64,000 nt of DNA from Serendipita indica DSM 11827 (Eukaryota > Basidiomycota > Agaricomycetes > Sebacinales > Serendipitaceae): NCBI GenBank assembly GCA_910890315.1, contig CAJVGD010000036.1:29049-93048 (forward strand), in the 5' to 3' direction. The position numbers and the translations under genes were made by a program. This document shows, piece after piece, positions 11,724 through 21,944 of this stretch (its first letter is position 1; each line of letters opens with the position of its first letter). Below the pieces are notes generated by a model. The model saw nothing but the letters and a program-made list of their open reading frames with translations. It ran no database searches and had not been told where the DNA came from.

Positions 11724-11824
11724 GCATTTTGTGACACACCCCTAGATCACGTGAATTAGAGTTCTAGCAGCCTTGTAAACAGTTACAAATAACGGAATGA
11801 GATATATAAGGGTCATTAGAGTCA

Positions 11825-12852
11825 TTGGTATGTCGCTATCACATCATGTCACCTCTCTCCAAGCAGAAACAGCTCGAACTTCGTCATCTGCTTTTGGCGG
11901 GCAAATCCTACTCGTCTATTAGCAAAAGTCTTGGTATTGCACCTCCAACTATCTCAAAATATAAGAAGAAATGGGATTTGGAGCTTACCCATAAGCCTGG
12001 TGGCCGTCCTACCAAGGTTTCAGAGCGTACTCGGAGTGCAGCCGTGCGCCTGGCACTTGGCAGCAAGACCTATACTGCCAGGAGAGTAAAGCAAGCACTC
12101 GGAATCAACATCTGCACACAGACAGTCCGTAATGTGCTCAAAGAGGAGGGGCTTAAGGCCTATGTCAAGGTCAAGAAGCCCTTACTTACTCGGAGGCACA
12201 TGAAGGCTCGTCTTGATTTTGCCTACAAGTACCGCCACTGGACTCCTGAAGACTGGGATCGAGTTATATTCTCAGATGAGACCAAAATCAATCGATGTGG
12301 CTCTGATGGGAAGAAGTGGTGTTGGAGGGAGAAGGGATCCAAGCGACAGCAGCATCAGCAGACGAGCACAGTCAAGCATGGAGGAGGCCATGTGATGATA
12401 TGGGGATGCTTCAGCACGTCTGGACGAGGAAAAATGTGCAACATTGATGGTATTATGGATGCTGAGAAGTATGCTCGCATCCTTGACCAGAATCTCCTCG
12501 CTTCAGCCCGCAGCCTTCGACTCACACACGAGGAGGATTCATCTTCCAGCAGGACAACGACCCAAAGCACGCCTCAGCAACAGCTCGAGACTGGTTTGAA
12601 ACTCATGAAATCAGACTTCTTGACTGGCCTTCTCAGTCCCCCGACCTCAATCCGATCGAAAACCTGTGGAGAGAGCTCAAAATGATTCTCAACGATTATC
12701 CCACCTGGCCGAGCAGTATAGACGAACTAGTGAGACGAATTGAAGTGGAATGGGGGCGTATATCAAAGGAGAAGTGTGAGAAGTACATTAGAACTATGCC
12801 CAATAGACTGGAGGCGGTAATTAGGGCGAAAGGGGGTAGCATTGACTATTGA
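11825..12852 (+). pseudogene. Tc1-like DD34E transposase with one frameshift
   Basis: The N-terminal helix-turn-helix region (LAGKSYSSISKSLGIAPPTI) and GRPTK linker precede a second DNA-binding helix and the first catalytic Asp in VIFSDETKIN, with the usual MIWGCFS block. Near 12520-12537 a one-base deletion moves the frame from GRGK...LTHEE to the second catalytic block FIFQQDNDPKHA. From that Asp to the Glu in NPIENLWREL there are 34 intervening residues, so the triad is DD34E as in Tc1. The shifted frame runs to 12852 (GGSIDY). The start may be the Met at 11846 (MSPLSKQK). The frameshift should inactivate this copy unless it is a sequencing error. Confidence 0.9.
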
Positions 12853-13059
12853 ACAAAAACTATTCACGAGAGCCTCCGTTTTTGTACCTCGATTTCTAGA
12901 TCTACAGCGTTTCTGAACTCTTAATATCACTCTCAGATATAGATAAGATACTAAAGTCTTATAAAAAGTCCTATACATAGATTTAGACTAACTATTACGA
13001 ACAGTACAGGGGTAGCAAGGCGGCCGGGGTGGCGGTGTGAACAGTTTTTGGGCTAACTG
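12853..13059 (-). repeat. Right inverted repeat of the Tc1-like element
   Basis: Reverse-complement partner of 11517-11723, starting directly after the transposase stop codon and ending at GGGCTAACTG before the TA target duplication. Confidence 0.9.
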
Positions 13060-15618
13060 TACACCGAAGCTTTATGTCGTCTCACTAGCAGTCGTGATGG
13101 AACAAGCAATATCCCGGTGGGTGTTTGGTGCTGTATGGAAGGGATTTCTCACCGATTATTATAGGATCGTGTGAGAGAATTCAGACGTGTTGCTCGTCAA
13201 TGGAGTTATTTAATAGCACGAAGGGACTCAGGCGTCTATGGAACCAGAACAAGCCACTCGTCCCAATTATGCTCAAAATGTCCCGCATGCCCACAGCCTG
13301 GAATAAACGTCGATGAGAATTGGCAGGAAACAACACCAGAAGATAAGTGGTACGACGCCTTGCCATGCTCTAATATCTGACTAATTATTTTTGGATTAGG
13401 TGGCTATTGCGACGATATGTTCACTTTGGTGCAAACTTTCGCCTGGCCCTATCAAAGCAAGAAAAACGATGCTCACTTGATACAGCATTGTGGATGGATG
13501 GTGGATTCTTTGCTGATCCACAACAGTATCGTGATTATTTGTCAACTGTGAGCACGGTTCAACAAGAGGTGAGTATATTCGGTCTTGCTATCCCGGTCTC
13601 ACTTAGTGGCCAAGACTTCCGACTGCTCAAATTATCGTGCTGTTTCAAACATATCACGGAGCCGATTCAATAAACTTGAAGTTACTGGCATTGCGGGAGC
13701 CGTTTGTAGGCACGAGTGTGCAATTCCTCAAGGATTTGTTGACTTGTTCAAAGGCGAGCGGTAAGTGACCATCTCTCCAGTCATTATTAACTGTAATATA
13801 TTTCCGAATCAGCTACGTCAACTCGGACTTTGCAATTTCACGTATTGTGACCCAAATGAATGGAATCCGGGATGTCGCCCTCACCTATGACATAGCCTGT
13901 CAATACAGCCGCAACTTCCAGAGACGATTTGATTCACTAGCCGCCTTTCTCCGGCTACCACCGCATTTGCGAATCATTTTTTTGGTTCCCAAATTCCATC
14001 TTCCAGCCCATAAAGAAGCATGTCGTTATCAGTACTCACTCAATTTCTGCAAGAATGTTGGACGCACAGATGGGGAAGCTATTGAGCGCTTCTGGAGTGC
14101 CCATAACTATCTCTCTGGCAGCACGATGCGCACGAGCCCATGTTCCCGACAAGATGCCCTCAATTTCCACTTCAACTACTGGAACTGGAGGAAAACACGC
14201 AAGATGGGTGGGTCGCTCTCTTCGGATTGATACTGGGAGCTAACTATGTGAAGGCAAAACGCTACTAAAGCGTCTTCAGAATGCACGAGAAATGCTTGTT
14301 CAGCATACAATCCTCCTTGCTGACCTACGAGATAGTGTGGGGGTTGAGAAATCCACGGTATGAGCACGCTTCCCCACAGGCTTCTCACTGGAATGATCTT
14401 AGGTATGGTCACAACTAGAGGACAACTACATGATAAGGCAGGGTGAACACACCATTTATCAAACACTCGCAGATCGAGGTGCGTTGCCTTCTCAACAAGA
14501 AATGCCACTAAGCTTCTGTAGCTCCAACGCGGTTACAAGTTTTGCAGAGATTAACCCAATTCAACAATGATCTCCAGCCGTTAGGAGCTGAAGATGACAA
14601 TCGTCCAGCAATGGTGCTTTGGATCAACGACGGCCTTGAAATTGAAGAACAGCAGTCAGTCCTTACTTTATATTTCTAGAAGTAGTCTTATATTACCACC
14701 AGAGCACGACTAATTGTACTTATACAATCTACCATTGGTGGAACGGAGCGTCAGTTGGTGGAACTCAACCGGAAAAGAGCCAACCTCAGCGAGAGAATAA
14801 ATGCATGGAAGGCAAGAGCTCCGGATAATGGGCAAGATGATGGTGACGATGAGCCTACACACAATCCGGAATTACAGAGGCTTATGTTGCCATCTCAGCT
14901 GCCATACCACGACCAGAATGAAGAACTTCGGCGGATTGAGAAAGAGCTTCGGGAAGCTCAGGCCTTCGACTACCTACGTGCTCTCAGAACCAGCCTTGCG
15001 GAGAAGATTGCACTGGTGCGTGACAAGGAAACAAACCAACGTGGAAATCAAGCGAATGCACGAGCACGTTCAGTAATTGATCGTGTTCAGATGCGTATCG
15101 ACTTTGAGGCATCCAGATATCGCGTTTCATTCAGTGCTCTTCAGAGACTTGGTGGAGTGGATAATGTGGAGCTCATGCCACTTGCCCCTCAGGACGTTTC
15201 CATTGCTAATGTCTTCCGGTTTACATGCGACTTAGAACGTGGCTATAATACTTCAACATCCTGGATTTGGCGGCGACACGCTGTAGGAGAACAAGCAATG
15301 GACAATGACTGGTTAAATGAATGTGAGTTCTGGTCGCATCTGTTTCGAAATCTCATGTCATTTTTAGTCCTCCGAGTTCGCTTTCTAGAGGCAAAGGTCA
15401 ACCATGATCGGTGGAAGGAGGAATGCGAGCTTGTGCGTGTGGAGCTTGGATACACATATCGCTCATTTCGTCACTGGCAATGGGAATGGATCCAGAAGGC
15501 ACAGCATAGTCAGGTGGCTGGCGAGGTTGCACATTCTCACCTCATGTCGCATCTCTATGCGATGTTGGCCCATGAGGTGGGCGAGATCATTGTTCAAGTT
15601 GATCATGGTGGAGCATAG

Positions 15619-16627
15619 TAATACAAACTTGTGCACTTGAATCGTAACATCATACTCTGGGTAATCCAAATAAGCTCTCCAGTTTGAAATCCAATGTCGA
15701 GATGCCTAGCCAACAGAGTGCTGACTATGGTCAATATGAATTCACAAATCAGTGAGCCTGAACAAATTTGAAATGAACTCATGTTGCAACATTTACAAGG
15801 CCAGGATGAGCGACGACCATGAGCTTCCAAACCATGAATTGAATACTTGAGTACTTAGTGCTTCTCCCTATATCCACGAATACTCGAAACAAGCAACAAG
15901 TTAATTTGATGTGGAGATCGCATTTGATAGCACTTGTCACGCAGTGGCAGAGTGGCAATGCAAAGGAGCGGATATAAATTGTGGAGATTTGATCGTGTTT
16001 ACCTCATTCTGTTTGCTTACTGCTCTGTCTGAGACTTTTTGTTCATTGTCTAGGTGCAATTATTACACAACTCCACGATATGTCGACAGAACTGAACTGC
16101 AAGATATGCATCAAGCTGAGATCGCTTGATTCAACACTTGGTTTCATATTCTTCCGCATACTATTTCCACCTTTTTTTTGCCTTATATCGGGCATGGGAT
16201 GACTGTCGTTGCGAGTTGAGCATAAAAATGAACAGTTCAGTCAAATTGCATTAGAGCCTATAGGCCACGGGTGGTGTTAGAATTCAGATAATTATACACT
16301 AAGATCTATCTTATGTCATTTAGAGAGCCATTTATGTAGTCCATGGTCCTTGTAATGTCTAAAGCGGGATTTTCTGGAGCCAATATCACTATTTCTTTGG
16401 GGAAATCTGGATTGGCGAAAGAAAAGTGCAAAACAAGCATTTTAATTTCACTTTTACGTTGAATGACAGAGACGAAACTGCGAAATAGTATCTCCTTAGC
16501 GCTCCAGGAAGCCGCCAAACTTATTGGCCCACGCAACTCGTCTCTCTTACAGATGGAGATATGTTAGGATAGACAAATCAGGTATTCCTGTGGCTTCCTC
16601 ATTGCATACTTCCCATAGCAACCCTTG
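15619..16627. other. Non-coding interior of the KDZ element
   Basis: About 1 kb between the transposase stop and the HSP70 relic. Only short open frames without recognisable motifs; AT-rich. I see no repeat or RNA gene here. Confidence 0.45.
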
Positions 16628-17113
16628 GGATAGGTGGAGAACATCTCAAGCTTCTCGGTTGGGACGGCGGTGTTGCATGTGATGAGAGTGGTCATGACAC
16701 CACCAGGAGTCTCAATGTCAGTGGAGAGTGGGGCCATATTGTGAAAGAGAATCTCCTGGGTCTTCTCCGAGGTGTCACCCGAGGGTATGATAGCATGGAC
16801 AGTGGCACCATAGACGACGCGTGATGGCCTAGTCTGGGTTGATGCTCTTGTTGGCCTCCTTGCTGTTGAAGAAGTCAGAGACGATACATGAGATACGGGT
16901 CGAGCCACCAAAGAGGTCGATTTTATGGACGTTCGACTTGTCATTCCGCAAGTCTCTTAAGGCCTTCTTGACCAGGTCGTGGGTACCGCCATAGAAGAGG
17001 TCATAGGAAAGCCCTTTGAAATGAGCATGGATAATGGAGGTGTGGAAGTCGATGCCCTCAAAGAGCGGGTCAATTTCGATGGTGGTCTGAATGGGCAGCC
17101 GAGGAGAGGGTGC
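16628..17113 (-). pseudogene. HSP70 gene fragment, frameshifted
   Basis: On the minus strand two overlapping frames together follow the middle of cytosolic HSP70 (end of the ATPase domain into the substrate-binding domain): [18 protein letters not shown], then [34 protein letters not shown], a frame change near 16840, then [38 protein letters not shown] and FSTY. The conserved GGSTRIP, NPDEAVAYGAA and SGDTSEK landmarks are clear but altered. There is no N-terminal ATPase half and no C-terminal lid, so this is a captured and decayed piece, about 160 codons long. It lies between the inverted repeats of the KDZ element, hence probable gene-fragment capture. Confidence 0.85.
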
Positions 17114-17228
17114 GCTTCGCACACTCGCAAGCAGTATGAAGACGGCGGAGGGCACGAGCGTTCGAAGAGAGATCCTTCTTGTGCTTGCGCTTGAATTCTT
17201 GGACGATCACAAGAAACAGGTAGTATGA

Positions 17229-19985
17229 TTATTTTATGATACGTACTACCCCATCCGACACGCTTAGTCCCACTGGTTGCTTCTGGCGCTCCGAGCGACG
17301 CAGACTGTCAGGATCGGGAGGGTCAAGTTTCCGTTTCTTCCTCAGCGGTTTGCCAGAACTTGTGTCCGGGTTCTTTGCACGTCCGAGATGATATTTTGAC
17401 TTGTTGAGAGCTTGTGGCCGATCTGTAGCTATTGTTCTGTCAGGCATGCCACGAAAATATAAGGGACAAATACCTTGTTCAGTTGGAGGTGGAACCTTAG
17501 TCGACGGAGGTAACCCACGAAGTTCAGCAAGGGGGCCCTGAGAGACATTCCGAGGCTGCAAATCAGAGGACTGAGATGGCCCTGGGACTTGTAAGTATGG
17601 ATGGATCGGCCCTGACTGCACAACTACGAGACAAGATGGTGAGATCATGCTAAAATGAGGCCACAACGCACCAAAATCATCAATCAAAGATGGTCGAGGG
17701 GTGTCTGCCAGTGGTAGCGGCGGCCAAGTGGGCGACTCTGTCAAGAAAAGAGGTGTTTTCAGAGAAGACGGCTCCTCTGAATTGAGATTTGGGCGCGTTT
17801 CATTGTCGCTGTTGTCCACTTCATGTGGTGTGAGATTGGCGAACACAATCCAGCAGTGACGCACCATTACCAAACTGCTTAATCGCGAGATTCTTGAGGG
17901 TTTGCTTGAAGATCATACCATGTTCCCATGTTTCATTGCCGCCATCCTGAATGTCAGCAAACCAAGTGAGCCACGCGTCAACAACCTGCTTGCTAGGGCA
18001 ACTCGTCTTATAAAAAGGAAGTTCGGGAGGTAAAATCTTTCCCGCTTCATCTTTTATCTTTGGAAAGTAGTCGGAGTATGCAATCTGCGTGAGATGGCGC
18101 GAAATTCTCTTCCATGGTATTGTCGGAGCCTCAAGCTTGCCATCCTTCATCATTGGACGCATTGCGTCTCGGCGACTTGCTAGAATACAACATGAGGTAC
18201 ATTTCGACTATCCAACTGTTCACTCACCGTAACGATCTGAGATGAGAAAGCGCAGGATTGTGCGTCCCAGGTGAAGATTTGGATACCTGGGCATACCTGG
18301 ACGTATGTTCTCGATGATTCTGACTCCCTCGCGCTCTCCAATCGAGGTGAAATCCCCCTCCTTGCTTGTGAAGACCGTTGTGTGGGGAGCGTGACGATCC
18401 TCCTGTGGATTGACCTGAGTTTCAACTGCCTTCTTCGACGCCTTCTCCCGAGGCCTCTTTTTTTCTGCAATCAACTCGCGCTCAATCGCATCTACAAGCC
18501 ATTAGAGCAATTATTGTCTCTCGCCAAACGTACTCATGTCCTCCTTTGCCTGGTCTTGATACAATTGGTTTGCATATCCTTGGAAGCTTGCGTTTACTAG
18601 ACGCCAGACTCGCGGGTCAGCCTTGGATTGCCAGTCCACCCAAGACGGTGCACCATCAGGCTGAATAGCAATCCTATGATATTAAATATCAGTAGATATT
18701 TATGGTTCGAAATGCAAGTCTTACATCTTTGCTTCAGGAGGCCCGCCGTTGGCATCCGGGATCCAAATGACAGCGAGAGATGGCCAGTTGAAAGCCGAGT
18801 ATGTATCGCGAACAAGCGAATGCCATTCACTGTTGACGAGATCGCGCTTATGCCTTACAAAGTCAGAATGATCAATAACAAAACGAGTCACTTACTGAGG
18901 TGTCATTAGTACAAATGTCTTCTCAATTTGCGAGAAGAGGGTCGTAAAATTCTCCCATGCCTTGATTTGCGATCCGTCCAATGGAAATTGCTCCTTCTGC
19001 TTCATTCTGCGGGCAATAATAGAGCGGATCTCGTCCGTCACTTCATCTCTGTACTTCTGCGCCACGTAGTTGATTTTCTGTGCGTTATTTCCTGCATGAA
19101 AATCTTTCCACAGCACCTGGGCACTTCGCTTTGGAGGGGCGAATGTATTTTGACGTCGCGAGAAGTCCACACGATGACGACGGGTGATGATATGAATACC
19201 GGTTGGATTCTCAAACCCGCTGGGATCGCTTTTGTTGGTGTCGCTACCAGCATTGCTGTCGGAGTCAGTCTGTGCATCCTGATCCTGCAAGTCTTCGGCG
19301 CTACGAGGGTCAAACCATTGCTCCTCATCCTCTGACGAATCCGTGTTGCGGTCACTGGCGGCGGCCCCGTATGATGTGGGAGGCGAATTGAGACGTTGCA
19401 AGTGCCCGCCAGGAGGATGAGCATCGCTAGACATTGGAAGGGGGTTATGTTCGCGTTCGTGAGGGTCGTGCGTTTGGGCGACTCTGGTCTCCTGACCGGG
19501 GTGGTGATGGGCAAGTGGTGAAGGGATACCCAAACTGGTGCTACCATGTCCCTCGTAGTATTCAACCTGGCGGTACCCAGCGGAGATACCTCCTACTGAT
19601 TGGGGGAGTGTTGGGTAAGGATCTTCGTGATAATATCCAGCAGCGGTAGGATCGGCGGGAGTGGGCTGGGTAGACAACGTGGTATGGAGATTGTGGTAAT
19701 GGTGGCCCGAAGTACCGGTGCTCTGCAAATTATGTGCTTGAGCGGTGGAGTACGGCGGATACGACACCTGGGCAGCTTGTGATCCATGCTGCAGGTAAGA
19801 TTGATGACCATACTGCGTCTGATAGTGATTACTCCACGTTGTCTTGTTAGCAATAGCAACCATCTTTTTCATGTTGGTCGTGAGCCATTCAGGAGGAAAC
19901 CGTCGCAATTACATACCGGCTGGTGGAGTGCTCTATGGTCATTGTAGTACTGAGACGGGAGTTCTTCATGCACAGATTCGTCCAT
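17229..19985 (-). CDS. Multi-exon unknown protein carried by the KDZ element
   Basis: The start at 19985 (MDESVHEELPSQYYNDHRAL) is spliced over about 53 nt to a long exon down to 18892 rich in Gln, His, Tyr, Ser and Pro (AYNL-like, disordered), with an acidic Ser/Asp patch near its middle. A charged domain follows: RRHRVDFSRRQNTFAPPKR, VLWKDFHAGNNAQKINY, WENFTTLFSQIEKTFVLMTP. Later exons give HKRDLVNSEWHSLVRDTYSAFNW, WVDWQSKADPRVWRLVN, a Lys-rich segment, FLISDRYG, IPWKRISRHLTQIAYSD and a C-terminal Pro-rich part with KPLRKKRKLD, a possible nuclear localisation signal. The exons keep a consistent frame with normal introns, so it looks like a real gene. No known domain is recognised. Its position inside the inverted repeats suggests an accessory KDZ-element gene. 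Confidence 0.55.
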
Positions 19986-20265
19986 AGGATTCGGAGGGTA
20001 CAGTGATATCGTGAACACAGACCAAACTGGCATCGGTCTTAAATATGGGGCCTTGTATTGACATCGGATACACTAGAAATTATAATAGGAATTTTCCAGA
20101 TCTGAAGGAGGCTAGTCCCAATTCTGGGTATGCAGAAGAAATGGTACTTGTCGTGGCATGTCCATGCGTTTGATGTCAAAGCGCCATAACTACATGACAG
20201 GTAAATATCTCATGTAGATTTATAGTCTGTCCCACATCATCCGACTTCTCCAATCGCTGGGTAAT
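19986..20265. other. Upstream region of the element's minus-strand gene
   Basis: 280 bp that should hold the promoter of the minus-strand gene. Nothing else is recognised. Confidence 0.4.
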
Positions 20266-20463
20266 ATGACCAGCAAGCTTCGAGCGCTCTCAGACCCAGA
20301 ACCAACGACATGCCCAATTTGCATTCGAGTGTTCAGTACAGTCTCAAGCATGAGAAGACATTTCAAGGCTATTAATCCCTGCTGGCTCAAGAAGGAGTCC
20401 AAGAGAGCTACGGCAAAGAAGCAACTGAGGAGTGCAATAAATCATCGATATTACATCCGGTGA
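20266..20463 (+). CDS. Small zinc-finger-like ORF (C2HC)
   Basis: A 65-codon frame with CPICIRVFSTVSSMRRHF followed by KAINPC: a C-x2-C pair, an aromatic and hydrophobic core and a His, with Cys in place of the second His. Such single C2H2/C2HC ORFs can be real DNA-binding exons of a larger gene or chance. The C-terminus is basic (KKESKRATAKKQLR). It lies between the unknown gene and the right inverted repeat. I see no neighbouring exon that clearly belongs to it. Confidence 0.35.
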   Translation: MTSKLRALSDPEPTTCPICIRVFSTVSSMRRHFKAINPCWLKKESKRATAKKQLRSAINHRYYIR

Positions 20464-20802
20464 GGCTCCTTTGAAAGATTTCCAGCCATTTCTGATGAAT
20501 AGAATCAGACATCAGGATGTAATTCTGGAGAATCGCTCAAGAAACCCACGTGCTTAATTCATAGTACGTGGATATAATTCCAACTAGGCTTAATCGCCTT
20601 AAAATATTCCATATATCTATAATCTATCGATTAAGCAAGTAATTCGTCTGTGTTCAATTTTTGTAAACCAACTGGTGGCAAATCTCTACCTGTATTCTTG
20701 AGCTCATGACAGGGACACAGTATCGGTTGTGAGTTCCGCCAAAGCAGTCCGTTAATTTATATATCAGTTGCCAAATGCAATAAATATTTGATTGCGAGGC
20801 CC
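20464..20802. other. AT-rich interior next to the right terminal repeat
   Basis: About 340 bp with no convincing frame and no repeat to the rest of the window. Confidence 0.4.
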
Positions 20803-21936
20803 GCTATGGCCCTGAGTGAACTGCGGTAGCAATCATAAATTCTGCCAGGAATATTCGTGAACTCATCAGCAGTTTGCAAAGACGCATGCGAGTTCATTCA
20901 AAATGCTAACCAAAGAAGGTAGTGCATACGTCAGCCCCAGACGGCTATCCAGGAATTCATGGGTCGTTTGTCCACTTCCAAAGTGAATTTCTTCGGTGGC
21001 ATGGTTTGCCGGTCACCCTGAATTCCCAGAATAGCAGTCATTTATGCCAATCCCACCGTGCCTATACGTGAATTCATGGGTCGTTTGTCCACTTCCAAGT
21101 GAATTTCTTCGGCGCTACACTTTGCCCGCTGTTCTCAATACAAGATTAGCGGTGATGTATGTCAACTCCACCGTGCCTATATGTGAATTCACGGGTCGTT
21201 TGTCCCCTTCCAAGTGAATTTCTTTGGCGCTACACTTTGCCCGCTGTTCTCAGTACAAGATTGGCGGTCATGTATGTCAACTCCGCCGCAGCTATCCGTG
21301 AGTTCATGGGCCGTTTGTCTGACTGTGATCAGCGGCACACTTCACCGGCTTGCCCTGAATTACCAAAGAAGCATCTGTCTATGTCATGTCCACGATATCT
21401 TTCGTGAACTCATGGTCGTTTGTACAATGGCAAGTGAGTTCCTGTGGCCATGGGCCTCGCCGTACTAGCGTGTGAATTCATTGACCGCTTGTACAACTGC
21501 TAGTGAATTCCTTCGGAGATATTGACCTTGCTGTGGACTCACAGGTCGACTTGGGAGTGAATAATTGCCAAATTCCGCGAGTGCCCCTGAGCCAAGCAAA
21601 GGAGCAACAGTCCTGCCGGAATTGCTCGTGAATTCACAAGCTGGTTTGTACAGTTGCTGGTGAATGCATATGGGGAAAACCTGAACTCAAAGCAGATGAG
21701 CAGCACCGGTTGGGTCGTGAGTTCCGCCCCTTGCTTACCGATGTGGGTGTGAACTCCTTTCACTAGCGCTGTTGAACTCACAAGATCAAATTAGAATGGA
21801 GGCCGAGGCCATACATAACCGAGCTATATACACGGTGCCACTCCTGAACTCATTACAGTCTTGCCCCTGTCATCACAGGCAGAACTGCGTACTTTTTCTT
21901 AGGGGAAGATCGCAGTTTTGCCTCGTGCCGGACTGC
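20803..21936 (-). repeat. Right terminal inverted repeat of the KDZ element
   Basis: About 1134 bp in inverse orientation to 8681-9813, with the same ~120-bp GAATTC-centred subrepeats. It ends nine bases before the right copy of the 1.44-kb direct duplication begins. Confidence 0.9.
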
Positions 21937-21944
21937 CATAGGTG

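Larger units (their letters stand above)
11517..13059 (+). mobile_element. Tc1-like (DD34E) transposon inserted in the KDZ gene
   Basis: A 1543-bp element flanked by TA (11515-11516 and 13060-13061), the target duplication typical of Tc1/mariner. Its ends are inverted repeats starting CAGTTAGCCC, each about 207 bp. The single transposase gene lies between them in the same orientation as the host gene. Removing the element and one TA restores the reading frame across the KDZ CxC2 exon, which confirms the insertion point to the base. Confidence 0.95.
10718..15618 (+). pseudogene. KDZ transposase with CxC2 cysteine cluster, split by a Tc1-like insertion
   Basis: The first exon (10718-10945, MSSVVQLWSSRATTS) joins via a 50-nt intron (10946-10995) to FLHDWIPRADEYLSALLDYE and the CxC2 cluster: CQCGSG, CTSCVAPCVCTQCVVTSH, FHRIRKWNG, LGLVVYCGHGGHPCP and FCGCD. 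The frame is broken at 11516 by the Tc1-like element and resumes after 13061 (EALCRLTSSRDG, then RRVARQWSYLIARRDSG and CPACPQPGINVDE). Later exons show YVHFGANFRL, the catalytic-region block NRFNKLEVTGIAGAVCRHE, ALTYDIACQYSRNF, then FHLPAHKEAC and GRTDGEAIERFWSAHN, all hallmarks of KDZ transposases. The C-terminal part (14755-15618) is a coiled-coil region with the family SWIWRR motif. Apart from the insertion I see no certain stop in the main blocks, although some introns (13570-13613, 14207 onward) are uncertain. Confidence 0.87.
8681..21936. mobile_element. 13.3-kb KDZ DNA transposon with long inverted terminal repeats
   Basis: The two ends (8681-9813 and 20803-21936) are inverted copies of each other. 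The interior encodes a KDZ transposase with a CxC2 cysteine cluster, the defining protein of the Kyakuja-Dileera-Zisupton superfamily known from fungi. Other cargo, in order: a 224-codon unknown gene, the transposase gene, an HSP70 fragment, a multi-exon unknown gene on the minus strand and a small C2HC zinc-finger ORF. The transposase gene is interrupted by a Tc1-like element, so this copy is probably non-autonomous now. I could not find a convincing target-site duplication: the bases outside the repeats differ (AGCAGGT on the left, CATAGGT on the right). Confidence 0.82.

Noticed and set aside
8681-21936. TET/JBP dioxygenase gene linked to the KDZ element, as reported for some fungal KDZ copies
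   Set aside because: No HxD...H 2-oxoglutarate dioxygenase pattern was seen in any frame of the interior genes.
8673-21944. Target-site duplication for the KDZ element
   Set aside because: The flanking bases (AGCAGGT left, CATAGGT right) share only a few letters; no convincing duplication.
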